Assembly: GCA_030432565.1 (NCBI GenBank)
Contig: JAUIGV010000046.1
Location: 1-35,391 of the forward strand
Direction of reading: 5' to 3'
DNA from: Verrucomicrobiia bacterium
Lineage (GTDB): Bacteria > Verrucomicrobiota > Verrucomicrobiia > Verrucomicrobiales > Akkermansiaceae
Length of the DNA: 35,391 nucleotides
The translations under genes were made by a program, and so were the position numbers. This document shows, piece after piece, positions 1 to 7,068 of this stretch. The notes under the pieces were generated by a model. It was not told the DNA's origin and did no database searches. It was given only the letters and a program-made list of their open reading frames with translations. The number at the start of each line of letters is the position of its first letter. Within the stretch, counting starts at the first letter, position 1.

Positions 1-138
1 GTATTTTTCTTACATTGTTGGATAGGTCTCACTACCCCCGTGGCGGAGAGATAGCCCACGAAAACCCTAGATGCGCCGCTTTCTCTTTCAAGGTTCGCGC
101 ACCTCGTGAACTGCAACCATAGAATCTCGCTATAAAAC

Positions 139-564
139 ATGAAGCGGCTACTCCAGATCTTGGCCGCGCTGGTGATACTGACGATCATCTGCACGATTGC
201 CCTGCTTGCCCCCAAGTTCCGTAACATGAGCTCCGAGTATGGGACGGCACAGGCTATTCGCGATCTGAAGGACTACGTAGAAGCGCACAAGGGCCAGTGG
301 CCGAGTCATCCAGACGATCTTGGCGGGAGCTACCCGACTGGCGGAGAAGTGGTGATCGACTACACGATTACCTCCGGGGAGATTGTTGGGCATCGAGAGC
401 TTCTCAAGAGTGCCGTGCGACCACGGTCCGGGAAGTTCTACACCTATCCGCACTACGATGATTTGCTAGATGAGCTGTATGCGGTCGTCCTCGAGAAAAA
501 CCAAAGCGAACAAGGCGTGGGTGGCAACCCGCTACCCCGCCGCGAGTCGGAGATTGAACCGTGA
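139..564 (+). CDS. Cassette protein, N-terminal membrane anchor, function unknown
   Basis: The 141-residue product starts with two basic residues and a hydrophobic helix at about residues 4 to 24, followed by a polar domain. It is therefore probably anchored in the inner membrane with its bulk outside the cytoplasm. The first soluble stretch (about residues 36 to 62) is an amphipathic helix followed by a WPSHPDDLG-like loop. I do not recognise a named family. The start is the first ATG after the incomplete left site and has no clear ribosome-binding site. From about residue 123 onward the reading frame runs through the left arm of attC1, so the last 19 residues are encoded by the recombination site itself. 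Confidence 0.75.
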   Translation: MKRLLQILAALVILTIICTIALLAPKFRNMSSEYGTAQAIRDLKDYVEAHKGQWPSHPDDLGGSYPTGGEVVIDYTITSGEIVGHRELLKSAVRPRSGKFYTYPHYDDLLDELYAVVLEKNQSEQGVGGNPLPRRESEIEP

Positions 565-630
565 TGAGAACCCTTTACCCTGAGTTGGATTGGCGCTCCC
601 GGTAGCGGGCGCCACCACTTCGACGTTTGC
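505..630 (+). other. attC site 1
   Basis: The left box AGCGAAC with AAGGCG starts at 505 and the right box CGACGTTTGCC ends near 630. The left arm GGTGGCAACCCGCTACC pairs with the right arm GGTAGCGGGCGCCACC, with only a short mismatch. It overlaps the 3' end of the preceding gene. Confidence 0.87.
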
Positions 631-788
631 CAGAAAAAGGACAGTAAGTCAGGGGATTGAAGAAGATGAGAACTGGGTAGCCACGCTTCCCGTTATCCGG
701 AACATCATTGAACACCCTCTCAACAGGACCATAAGTTTCGCAGCCCTGCGCAGATCTTCTTTATTCGGAGTCACGGTCGCCTTGCTTT

Positions 789-980
789 TCAATCGCCTCC
801 TCCATCTCCACCAAAGTCACCCCCTCCACTCCCTCCAAAACCGACACCACCTCCGAAGAAAACGACGGCTCCACCAATGATCAGAAGCCAGGCCAAATCA
901 GATGATCCCAAAGCTGAGCATCCAGCAATGCCTCCGAAGATCATTGCGATACCGACAATTCTCTTAAACCACTTCGTCAT
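789..980 (-). CDS. Small lipoprotein or membrane protein, antisense to the array
   Basis: This 63-residue product is the only plausible gene of cassette 2 and reads against the others. A basic N-terminus is followed by a hydrophobic stretch ending in GGIAGC, a good lipobox at residues 17 to 21. A second hydrophobic helix follows at about residues 30 to 46, then a tail made almost only of Gly and Asp. The ATG lies at 980. The bases before it carry no ribosome-binding site. The composition could be chance in a GC-rich stretch, but the lipobox plus helix pattern argues for a real short gene. Antisense cassettes are known in other integrons, usually with their own promoter. The opposite strand offers only a 96-residue frame starting inside attC1, which I rejected. 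Confidence 0.5.
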   Translation of the reverse strand: MTKWFKRIVGIAMIFGGIAGCSALGSSDLAWLLIIGGAVVFFGGGVGFGGSGGGDFGGDGGGD

Positions 981-1114
981 AAAGGATGGTGCCCAGCTTT
1001 TGGAGGCCCATGCAAGCTTTCAACCTCGCCTGCTTGAGAAGCTGAGGATCTGAGCCTGTTTGATCGAAAGAGATGCCAGATCTTCAAACTCAAACTCCGG
1101 AATATCCAACGAGG

Positions 1115-1232
1115 GCACAACAAGGCGTGGGAGGTAAGCGCCGGTTGGGGCTGGTCCTTGTTCGCTCCCTCCGGTCGGGCATAAGGTCGATCAGTGCTTG
1201 ATTTCGGCGCTACCTCCACTATGACGTTTACA
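1115..1232 (+). other. attC site 2
   Basis: The left box GCACAAC is followed by AAGGCG and the right box is TGACGTTTACA. The left arm GTGGGAGGTAAGCGCCGG pairs almost fully with the right arm CGGCGCTACCTCCAC, and the loop between them is about 60 bases. Confidence 0.87.
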
Positions 1233-1236
1233 ATAG

Positions 1237-1857
1237 ATGAATCGCCTCGTTGCCCTCCTGTTGTTCGCATTCTTAGTAGAAGGCAATGCGGCAGTATTGT
1301 TCAATGTGAATTTCGATTCCTCATCCGACCTACCATCAATCTCGGATGGTGGCGGTGGTTTTCCCGCACCGATTGGAGCGCCAGTCGTGACGACTCTTAC
1401 AGCGAATCCTCCTAATACTACTCATCTTGGTAGTATTCTCGGCCAGGCATTGTGGATGCAGAGCTATTCTACTGGTGATTATTTTTCCTTTAGATTGTTG
1501 GCCGATCCTTACCAACAGATTCGAATGACAGGCATTTGGTTTGGTGTTGCGACTGATTTAGCAAATGGCCCCAGTTCGGTTTCTGTCGATTTTATATCAA
1601 TTGGAGGAACTGTTTCCCAGCAAGTTGCAAGTGGGACATTCGGCTTGGAGTTTTTTGACGTTCTCTCTGACGCCTCCACAGTGGAAGTTCGGTTTAGTGG
1701 ATTTGGAGGCGCTGGCGACATTGGCCCTGGTCCTCATGAATCATTCGGCATCGAATTCATCTCAGCAAGTTTCGAGGTGGTTCCTGAGCCGTCAGCTTCA
1801 TTGCTCTTTGTGTTGGCGGGAGTAGTTTATGCAGTCCGCAGAAAACGAAAAATGTAG
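1237..1857 (+). CDS. PEP-CTERM sorting-domain protein in a cassette
   Basis: The 206-residue product has a signal peptide (about residues 1 to 19, ending NAA) and a Ser/Gly-rich beta-type body. Its C-terminus carries Val-Pro-Glu-Pro at 182 to 185, a hydrophobic helix to about 200 and the basic tail RRKRK. This is the PEP-CTERM signal, which is processed by an exosortase in the inner membrane so that the protein goes to the cell surface or matrix. The body resembles other extracellular PEP-CTERM proteins only in general composition. The ATG is 11 bases after the attC2 crossover G, with no Shine-Dalgarno site. The stop codon TAG forms part of the left box of attC3. The exosortase must be encoded elsewhere. 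Confidence 0.85.
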   Translation: MNRLVALLLFAFLVEGNAAVLFNVNFDSSSDLPSISDGGGGFPAPIGAPVVTTLTANPPNTTHLGSILGQALWMQSYSTGDYFSFRLLADPYQQIRMTGIWFGVATDLANGPSSVSVDFISIGGTVSQQVASGTFGLEFFDVLSDASTVEVRFSGFGGAGDIGPGPHESFGIEFISASFEVVPEPSASLLFVLAGVVYAVRRKRKM

Positions 1858-1978
1858 AACAAGGCGTCGACCTCAACACCTGACCCTTGGCGAGCCGAAA
1901 GCATCATGACCATTCAACCATTAACCCAGAAGTTGGAGTCCACTCTCGGTCAGGTGTGAGATGACTTCGACGTTGCTA
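1854..1978 (+). other. attC site 3
   Basis: The left box GTAGAAC with AAGGCGTCGA overlaps the stop codon of the PEP-CTERM gene. The right box is CGACGTTGCT. The arms ACACCTGACCC and GGTCAGGTGT pair. The loop shares the 14-mer ATGACCATTCAACC with site 4. Confidence 0.87.
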
Positions 1979-1982
1979 AGAA

Positions 1983-2411
1983 ATGCCCGGCATGTATCCA
2001 CCAGCAGTAGACCCAACAATGGTCGGTGAGTATCCTGCGGTTGCGGGTGCCGGTGGCGGATACGTGTGGGACGAAGTGCTCGAATACCGAGTCTGGTGTC
2101 ACCCGAAAGACGGAGGAGACGACTTCTACTACGCTTATGCAACCTACGAAGAAGCGCTAGATAAGGCGGAGCTGCTTCGCGACGCCGAAGAGAACCTCGC
2201 GAAGGTTGAAGATCCTCTCGCGCTGATTCTACAGAGGGAACACATCAACGAGCCTTCAGCAGGTGAATATGAGCATGTCACGACCGAACGAAATACAGAG
2301 TGGCCACCAGAATTTCTCTCAAGACCACGGAGGACGGAACGCACAATCCCGGACTTCCTGTCTCCAAACGCACCTCCCAACCGACTGGACATTCTACGAG
2401 GCTCGGCGTGA
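1983..2411 (+). CDS. Conserved hypothetical cytoplasmic cassette protein
   Basis: The 142-residue product has no signal peptide. It begins with a Pro/Gly-rich leader, then (about residues 27 to 127) a compact domain starting YVWDEVLEYRVW. That domain contains an aromatic DDFYYAYATYEEA stretch, an acidic helix and a closing EWPPEFLSRPRRT segment. From memory this matches a widespread small hypothetical family that is sometimes labelled GCN5-like in annotations. I see no acetyl-CoA-binding motif, so I do not assign acetyltransferase activity. The ATG is 11 bases after the attC3 crossover G. A short gap separates its stop from attC4. Confidence 0.78.
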   Translation: MPGMYPPAVDPTMVGEYPAVAGAGGGYVWDEVLEYRVWCHPKDGGDDFYYAYATYEEALDKAELLRDAEENLAKVEDPLALILQREHINEPSAGEYEHVTTERNTEWPPEFLSRPRRTERTIPDFLSPNAPPNRLDILRGSA

Positions 2412-2424
2412 TGGAAACGACAAG

Positions 2425-2550
2425 AGATAACAAGGCGTCGATCCTAACGCCTGACACGCCCAGAGTCGAAATCGCCATGACCATTCAACCCGTAACCCTG
2501 AAATCAACGCTCGCTCCCGGTCAGGGATTCTGTGAGCTTTGACGTTCGCT
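2425..2550 (+). other. attC site 4
   Basis: The left box AGATAAC with AAGGCGTCGA is followed by arms containing CGCCTGAC and GGTCAGGG, and the right box is TGACGTTCGCT. The loop is clearly related to that of site 3. Confidence 0.86.
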
Positions 2551-2556
2551 TCAGAA

Positions 2557-3069
2557 ATGAAAGCCAGAGGAAGGAGTCTCACCAAGTGGGCGCTGTTGAT
2601 CATCTTTATCGGGGTGCTATTCTGGCAGTTTGTTCTGCCGTGGATACCGATCAAGACTTCGATTGCCTATCCTATGCTACGGAAGCGGTGGGATCCTGAC
2701 TTGGTTGCGCACTTTCCGCAGAAGAAACCGGAGGGTTCAGAATCGGCTGGATTCTTCTTCAATTGGGGCATGCTCCAATCGTCGACGGTCATGGAATGGC
2801 GGGTGAGCTTTGAAGAGTCATCCTTTTCCAAGGAAATGCAGCGCCTTTCGAGCATCGCTGAGACCGACGATGGTCGAGCTTACGGGCCTACTTACGACAG
2901 GCAGCACTACTGGACCGTAAAGTTCGAAGAATCGGGGTTTGTTCCAAGAATACTGCATGCTCTTCCAACGATGTATGGTGATGACCCTTCTTGGAACCAT
3001 GGGCAGACATACGGATATGCGATTAGGACGAATACCAGGGAGATCGTCTATTGGGTCGAGGACTGGTGA
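2557..3069 (+). CDS. Single-pass membrane-anchored cassette protein, unknown function
   Basis: The 170-residue product has a short basic N-terminus, one hydrophobic helix at about residues 12 to 31 and a soluble domain. That domain is rich in aromatic residues and ends in Trp-Val-Glu-Asp-Trp. I recognise no family. A TTG six codons upstream would lie inside the attC4 right box, so the ATG at 2557, preceded by CAGAA, is the better start. It sits 13 bases after the crossover G, the same spacing as in several other cassettes here. Confidence 0.75.
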   Translation: MKARGRSLTKWALLIIFIGVLFWQFVLPWIPIKTSIAYPMLRKRWDPDLVAHFPQKKPEGSESAGFFFNWGMLQSSTVMEWRVSFEESSFSKEMQRLSSIAETDDGRAYGPTYDRQHYWTVKFEESGFVPRILHALPTMYGDDPSWNHGQTYGYAIRTNTREIVYWVEDW

Positions 3070-3076
3070 ATCAAAA

Positions 3077-3194
3077 AGCGAACAAGTCGACGCTGGGCAA
3101 TCGCGGCCACAGCTGTTCCTGTTGCGCTCCCGATGGTCGGGTGGTAGATATGCAGCGGTGACTTGGCGCGAATGCCAGGTCTCAAACGTTCTCC
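3077..3194 (+). other. attC site 5
   Basis: The left box AGCGAAC is followed by AAGTCGACGC and the right box is AAACGTTCTCC. The arms around GGGCAATCGCGGCC and GGCGCGAATGCC pair with small bulges. Confidence 0.8.
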
Positions 3195-3199
3195 AGAAA

Positions 3200-3577
3200 A
3201 TGGCCCGGTTCATCCGATTCATAGTCAGAACCGATCATCCAAGTAGAACGCGATGCACTGGGGTCGTTGCTAGTTTGCGGATTGCTGGTGAAGAAGGGCG
3301 GCTACCTGACTACCACGTAGCGTATTCTGCGGAGCTATTTGAAAAGCTCAACGAAGGTCTTCCTTGTCCTCCATTCCAAGGGTCGAATTGGAGTTCGGAT
3401 TGTGTGAGCTGGTTTAAGACAACTCCTGAGGCTCAAGCTTGGATTAGGGTATTCCGTGATATGATTGCGATTCTTGAGGATGCGGACCTCGATGTTGCGA
3501 CTTTGACAACCGATAAACCTGGAATGATTGTGTATGAGGATCAGTTTCAGGTCGTCGCTAAGTCGAATCAATACTAG
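3200..3577 (+). CDS. Hypothetical cytoplasmic cassette protein
   Basis: The 125-residue product begins MARFIRFIVRT, a beta-strand-like start, and has no signal peptide or membrane helix. A middle segment contains WFKTTPEAQAWIRVF, an amphipathic helix, and a strand ending MIVYEDQFQVVA closes the chain. The family is not recognised. The frame stays open upstream through attC5 and into the previous gene's region. The ATG at 3200 lies 12 bases after the attC5 crossover G and matches the usual A-rich start context of these cassettes, so I take it as the start. Confidence 0.72.
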   Translation: MARFIRFIVRTDHPSRTRCTGVVASLRIAGEEGRLPDYHVAYSAELFEKLNEGLPCPPFQGSNWSSDCVSWFKTTPEAQAWIRVFRDMIAILEDADLDVATLTTDKPGMIVYEDQFQVVAKSNQY

Positions 3578-3700
3578 GAGAACAAGTCAGTGGAGAGGAA
3601 CCGCTGACCCGTCGTGAGTTTGGCTTTGCTTGGTAGCTTGGATCTTTTATAGGTATAGGAGTCCGCTGATGGTCAGCGGTCCCTCACCTTTACGTTGTGT
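3577..3700 (+). other. attC site 6
   Basis: The left box GGAGAAC is followed by AAGTCAGTGGAG and the right box is TTACGTTGTG. The arms GAACCGCTGACCC and GGTCAGCGGTCCC pair very well. Confidence 0.85.
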
Positions 3701-3705
3701 CAAAA

Positions 3706-4197
3706 ATGAAGACCATGAGAAAATACTGGTATCTTGTTGTGCTGCTATTGGCCGGACTGATCGTAAATGAGAATATTGTGCAATGGGCGCTAGCTATTCA
3801 CGTGGGTGGTATGTCCGTCGGCGCTGGATTTAAAGATGCATTCGAATACTTCTCGATTTCTGGATACCTGTTTTTTACTGCATTCAGATTGATCCCTTAT
3901 GTAGGGCTGGGAGTCGCCCTTTTGATTCTTTCGAAGACCAAGATCAGCGATTATTCCCTCGCCGTATTTTATGGCGGCCTAGTTGGAATTCTGACCATTA
4001 TTATCTGGGGGTCTTGGGAGGCTCTACGCCCATTTTACACCGATGAACACGTGTCATCGACTACGGCTATCTCTTTTCTATTTATCCCGATTTATGCAGT
4101 TCCAGCCGGGGTGGTTGGTGCCGTTTTGCTTTCGGTATTTTACACCCCTTTTCGGATCATTATGAAACGAAGAAAGACAGAACAAGCCGCGTCATGA
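3706..4197 (+). CDS. Four-helix integral membrane cassette protein
   Basis: The 163-residue product has four predicted membrane helices, at about residues 7 to 28, 52 to 76, 83 to 105 and 121 to 149, and a basic C-terminal tail. Short loops give little room for an enzymatic domain. No transporter or enzyme motif is recognised. A GTG three codons upstream overlaps the attC6 right box. The ATG at 3706, 12 bases after the crossover G and preceded by CAAAA, fits the cassette pattern better. The last seven codons lie within the left arm of attC7. Confidence 0.76.
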   Translation: MKTMRKYWYLVVLLLAGLIVNENIVQWALAIHVGGMSVGAGFKDAFEYFSISGYLFFTAFRLIPYVGLGVALLILSKTKISDYSLAVFYGGLVGILTIIIWGSWEALRPFYTDEHVSSTTAISFLFIPIYAVPAGVVGAVLLSVFYTPFRIIMKRRKTEQAAS

Positions 4198-4305
4198 CAA
4201 CCACTATCAGCCGCCCTGTTTCGATGATTTCCGGCAACTACAACCCTAACCCCGTGATCGACGTGCGCCCTCGCTGGTAATGGTGCATGCGCTCATCGTG
4301 AGGCC
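4177..4305 (+). other. attC site 7, diverged right box
   Basis: The left box ACAGAAC is followed by AAGCCGCGTC. The right box reads ATCGTGAGGC instead of ACGTTRRRY. The arms pair only loosely. It is placed by spacing and by the start of the next gene at 4314. Confidence 0.55.
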
Positions 4306-4313
4306 AAAATGCC

Positions 4314-4598
4314 ATGGACGACACTTCACCAGAGGAGAGTCTAGATGAACTCAGATCTCGTGCTGAGCAAGACCCAACCAACTACAGTCTTCGCTTTGAG
4401 GTTGGACAGCGACTTTATGCAATCGGCAGCTACAGCGAAGCCGTTCCCCACCTTCAAGTTGCCACCAGGCACCCACACTACCGAAAATGTGTGTTGGAAT
4501 TGTTGGGAGAGACATTCTCCGCCAAAGGCATGCCAAACTTATTCGATGAAATTGGAGACGATGATGAGTCTCCACCCGACGAAGAAAATGAAGCCTAA
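4314..4598 (+). CDS. Small tetratricopeptide (TPR-like) cassette protein
   Basis: The 94-residue product is acidic at both ends. Residues about 22 to 72 carry the alternating pattern of one to one and a half TPR units (LRFEVGQRLYAIGSYSEAVPHLQ, then a second helix pair containing LELLGETFSAKGM). The small-large-small residue spacing is typical. TPR units bind other proteins. No partner is evident here. There is no signal peptide, so it probably acts in the cytoplasm. Its stop codon TAA is inside the GCCTAAC left box of attC8. Confidence 0.75.
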   Translation: MDDTSPEESLDELRSRAEQDPTNYSLRFEVGQRLYAIGSYSEAVPHLQVATRHPHYRKCVLELLGETFSAKGMPNLFDEIGDDDESPPDEENEA

Positions 4599-4700
4599 CA
4601 AGGCATGGAACTCGATGCCGGGTCGCGCCTCTTGTTGTTCGCGAGGGCCTCAGGTTTTCGCTGGATCTCAGGGGGCAACGAGTCCATTTTGACGTTGCCA
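4593..4700 (+). other. attC site 8
   Basis: The left box GCCTAAC fits the RYYYAAC consensus exactly and is followed by AAGGCATGG. The right box is TGACGTTGCC. The arms GGAACTCGATGCC and GGGCAACGAGTCC pair imperfectly. It overlaps the TPR gene stop. Confidence 0.82.
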
Positions 4701-4744
4701 CATAATTCCAAGGCCGCCGCTGCTTAAGTGTCTCCCTATTATCT

Positions 4745-5269
4745 ATGAAAACCAGATCATCTACCAAGGGCATTGCTACCTGCCTCGCAGCCTGTTTCTT
4801 CGTGGGATCAAATCCGCTTTTGGCAATCATTGATCTCTACAAGGAGATCGGGCCATCTGAAAATGCAAAGGGGTATCACAAGAAAGTGGTGCTCACGAAG
4901 CAGCGGGATGACAAGTTGCTGCTGACTCTTCCCAAGATCGACGGCGACTCCGAGACTCGCGCTTGGCTCGTAGTGTGCGATGGTCCTAGAGGGAAGGGTC
5001 AACGAAACTTTCGCTACGAAGTTCATTGGCCAAACTCAAAGGCAAACAAGGCGGACATCCAACTAGTCGTTCCCATCAAGTTCGATGACCGGGGAACTGC
5101 CAACCTCCATATCACCACTGAGTTGGCCTCGAGATCATACGTGGTATTCGGTGGATCTTTTGATGACGGAACATTTTCGACAGTCAATCTACCAGCCTTT
5201 CTCGAGGCGCTTGACCGAGCGCACAAAGGCAAACAAGATGTTGCTGGCAATCCGTTAGACGCTCAGTAG
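4745..5269 (+). CDS. Secreted hypothetical cassette protein
   Basis: The 174-residue product has a basic N-terminus and a hydrophobic core (about residues 9 to 27, ending PLLA) that looks like a cleavable signal peptide. It should be periplasmic or secreted. The mature part is mostly beta-like (VVLTKQRDDKLLLTLP, then ARAWLVVCDG-type strands) with no motif I can name. The leader between the attC8 crossover and the ATG is about 50 bases, longer than in neighbouring cassettes. The last 14 codons read through the left arm of attC9, giving the tail DVAGNPLDAQ, which resembles the attC-encoded tail of the first cassette gene. Confidence 0.75.
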   Translation: MKTRSSTKGIATCLAACFFVGSNPLLAIIDLYKEIGPSENAKGYHKKVVLTKQRDDKLLLTLPKIDGDSETRAWLVVCDGPRGKGQRNFRYEVHWPNSKANKADIQLVVPIKFDDRGTANLHITTELASRSYVVFGGSFDDGTFSTVNLPAFLEALDRAHKGKQDVAGNPLDAQ

Positions 5270-5351
5270 TTAAGCTTTATGATTTTTAGAACCTCAACCC
5301 CTTCGTCGATCAGGCGCCGCCTATAGCGGATTCCAGAGCATAGACGGTCGC
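5228..5351 (+). other. attC site 9
   Basis: The left box is GGCAAAC, and the right box AGACGGTCGC has G in place of the first T. The arms GCTGGCAATCCGTT and AGCGGATTCCAGAGC pair well. It overlaps the 3' end of the preceding gene. Confidence 0.8.
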
Positions 5352-5363
5352 TGAAAAAAATGT

Positions 5364-6098
5364 ATGCGCTGGGAGCCTAAGCAGATTCTCGATATCCTCG
5401 ATGCCGGGTGCAGCGCGTTTTCGTTTCCAATGCTGGACAACGGATACGTCTATTTGGCAGCCACTCGGATGTCCCTTTTCAGATCCGATACGGATTGGGC
5501 AGTGGTGATTGAGGTATTTGGGTTTTCACCTCGGGCAGGATTGCCGGACACGCACATTCACACGTTCGCGAGCACTCTCCACAATCGGGACAATGAATCT
5601 GATTACGTAAATCCCGAGGCGCATCGCAATTACCTTGCGAACAATCCTCACAACGACAGCAGGTTTATCCACCCGATTGACGAGGGGTCTTGGCAGGACG
5701 AAGAAGAGATGGAATTGGTGAATCCTGACGGAGAGCTAAAGCTCCGTGACCGAGTGATCCGGCTCCCAACCAAGGCCGAATATCAGCAGCACGGAATTGA
5801 CCTCGAAGAAGATCGCCCTGCGGTGTTCGAGCTTTGCCGCTTCCTCGCTGACCGCTACCGGAGCGACGTTTTAGGAGCCGAATCGGAGCGCCGGATCAGC
5901 GTTTTTCCGGATATGGAGCAGATTCTCCTGTTGGACGAGTGGCATCATCCTAATGTCGTGGAAGAGGAGTTACCCAGTGAGGTCGAGTCGTTTCGACAGC
6001 TTGCGGAGGTGTTGGCATCTGGCGACGCATCACAGTATTCTCCCGGCGAATCACCCAACACTCATTGGAGTAATTGGCCGGATGGCGGAACACTCTAA
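5364..6098 (+). CDS. Conserved hypothetical cassette protein (DUF7003-like)
   Basis: The 244-residue product has no signal peptide and is acidic. It contains FPMLDNGYVYLAATRMSL, VIEVFGFSPRAGLPDTH, a LHNRD segment, an NYLANNPHNDSRF segment and a C-terminal NTHWSNWPDGGTL. I recall this order of motifs from a conserved bacterial family, probably named DUF7003, but cannot verify the number. No catalytic role is known to me. An earlier ATG at 5360 is closed after six codons, so translation starts at 5364. It is the second longest cassette gene here and among the best conserved. Confidence 0.82.
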   Translation: MRWEPKQILDILDAGCSAFSFPMLDNGYVYLAATRMSLFRSDTDWAVVIEVFGFSPRAGLPDTHIHTFASTLHNRDNESDYVNPEAHRNYLANNPHNDSRFIHPIDEGSWQDEEEMELVNPDGELKLRDRVIRLPTKAEYQQHGIDLEEDRPAVFELCRFLADRYRSDVLGAESERRISVFPDMEQILLLDEWHHPNVVEEELPSEVESFRQLAEVLASGDASQYSPGESPNTHWSNWPDGGTL

Positions 6099-6107
6099 AC
6101 CAAACGC

Positions 6108-6238
6108 CGCGAACAAGGGGAAGCCGGGCGAGGCCTAACCGCGGCCTTGTCGAATTACGTTCCAGGTGGTTCAATGCCTAAATCGAGGATTGAGCGCCGC
6201 CTAAGTTCGGGCGTCGCGCCATGCCTCAAACGTTTGCA
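6108..6238 (+). other. attC site 10
   Basis: The left box is CGCGAAC with AAGGGGAAG and the right box is AAACGTTTGC. The arms AGCCGGGCGAGGCC and GGGCGTCGCGCC pair with bulges. Confidence 0.8.
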
Positions 6239-6259
6239 GACTAAGCCAAAAAGAAGAAT

Positions 6260-6727
6260 ATGATCAACAGACCTGACGCAAAAGCGGCCAATCGAAGCCT
6301 CACCATATGGTTAAGTTTACTCGCATGTTTTACCTTGCTCGCGTCCTGCGATAAGCCGCACAAGGCGAATCCCAACTCCTACCTAGCCTTCTCCTTACAT
6401 GAAGTCGGTGGCAATGCGACAATGCTCACGGAGGGATTTACCATCGTGTTCGAAGGGGAGAAATACAATGCGAGCAGTGCCTCGGAGCTCCAGGTGGGCG
6501 GATCTTCCGGACCCACGGAAGTGAAGGTGCACGATCTTGTTGGAAAATATGAGGGAGGCAGCCAGAATTCGCATGGAATCTGCACTGTGAATTTTCGCAA
6601 TCATACCTTCAAACTCACCGATGAAGGCCGCCGCCTTTCCATCGGGGGAGACGAAATCGACGTGGGCCCACCGGAGAAGATTATCACCGTGAAGAAGGAT
6701 GGAAGTGTTACGGTTGAAGAGAAATAA
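6260..6727 (+). CDS. Lipoprotein of unknown function in a cassette
   Basis: The 155-residue product has a signal sequence with a strong lipobox, LLASC, placing the lipidated Cys at residue 30. It is therefore predicted to be a membrane-anchored lipoprotein. The mature domain is beta-rich (repeated short strands and Gly turns, for example AFSLHEVGGNATML and HTFKLTDEGRRLSIGG) and ends with acidic residues. I recognise no family. The ATG is 28 bases after the attC10 crossover G. The likely left box of attC11 begins directly after the stop codon. Confidence 0.8.
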   Translation: MINRPDAKAANRSLTIWLSLLACFTLLASCDKPHKANPNSYLAFSLHEVGGNATMLTEGFTIVFEGEKYNASSASELQVGGSSGPTEVKVHDLVGKYEGGSQNSHGICTVNFRNHTFKLTDEGRRLSIGGDEIDVGPPEKIITVKKDGSVTVEEK

Positions 6728-6728
6728 T

Positions 6729-7062
6729 GCCGAACCCCGAAGATAGTTTCTGAGCGGAGCCTCGGAACTATCGATTGTTGAACTGGCCCAACTTTGAGGT
6801 GCCTGCGGGGCGAACGGCGAAGCGGTTCGCCCCGGGGAAGCGGCAATTTGGGCGGGCTTTTGATTGCCAAAGTAAGAGACTGGCCGGAGGTGGCCGGTTT
6901 TGGCTCTTTTGAGTCGGTTTTTAGGAGCACGTTCTCCGGACATGGCGCCCACATGCAGCGCGTTGAGTTTGTCTTGGATTTTTCGTCTTCGGCGGGATAG
7001 AAACAGCCAATCGGAATGGTCGATTTCTCGCGGTGAGGATCGTCGGTTCCCAAACGTTCGCT
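6729..7062 (+). other. Probable attC site 11, split by a structured insertion
   Basis: The left box GCCGAAC sits 2 bases after the lipoprotein stop, and AACCCCGAAGAT can pair with ATCGTCGGTTCC next to the right box AAACGTTCGCT. The boxes are about 330 bases apart, against about 120 for the other sites. The extra sequence is a chain of hairpins: 6742-6754 with 6761-6772, 6807-6815 with 6825-6833, and 6842-6847 with 6863-6868. No gene is seen in this stretch. Confidence 0.5.
6742..6980. repeat. Hairpin-rich noncoding segment inside attC11, possible dispersed element
   Basis: The segment holds at least three inverted repeats. The strongest is GGGGCGAAC / GTTCGCCCC at 6807-6833. Next to it are the direct repeat TGGCCGG at about 6891-6907 and T-runs at 6898-6935. 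Long open frames on the minus strand have no protein-like composition. It may be a small mobile repeat or a remnant RNA element. The evidence is structural only. Confidence 0.35.
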
Positions 7063-7068
7063 CCAAAA

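Noticed and set aside
1-138. tRNA or promoter in the first 138 bases
   Set aside because: No cloverleaf or convincing -35/-10 pair found. The CGTGGC / GCCCACG hairpin at 39-60 alone is not diagnostic.
590-880. Plus-strand frame of 96 residues in cassette 2
   Set aside because: It starts with a non-ATG codon inside attC1 and encodes a His/Arg-rich tail typical of antisense noise opposite a Gly-rich gene.
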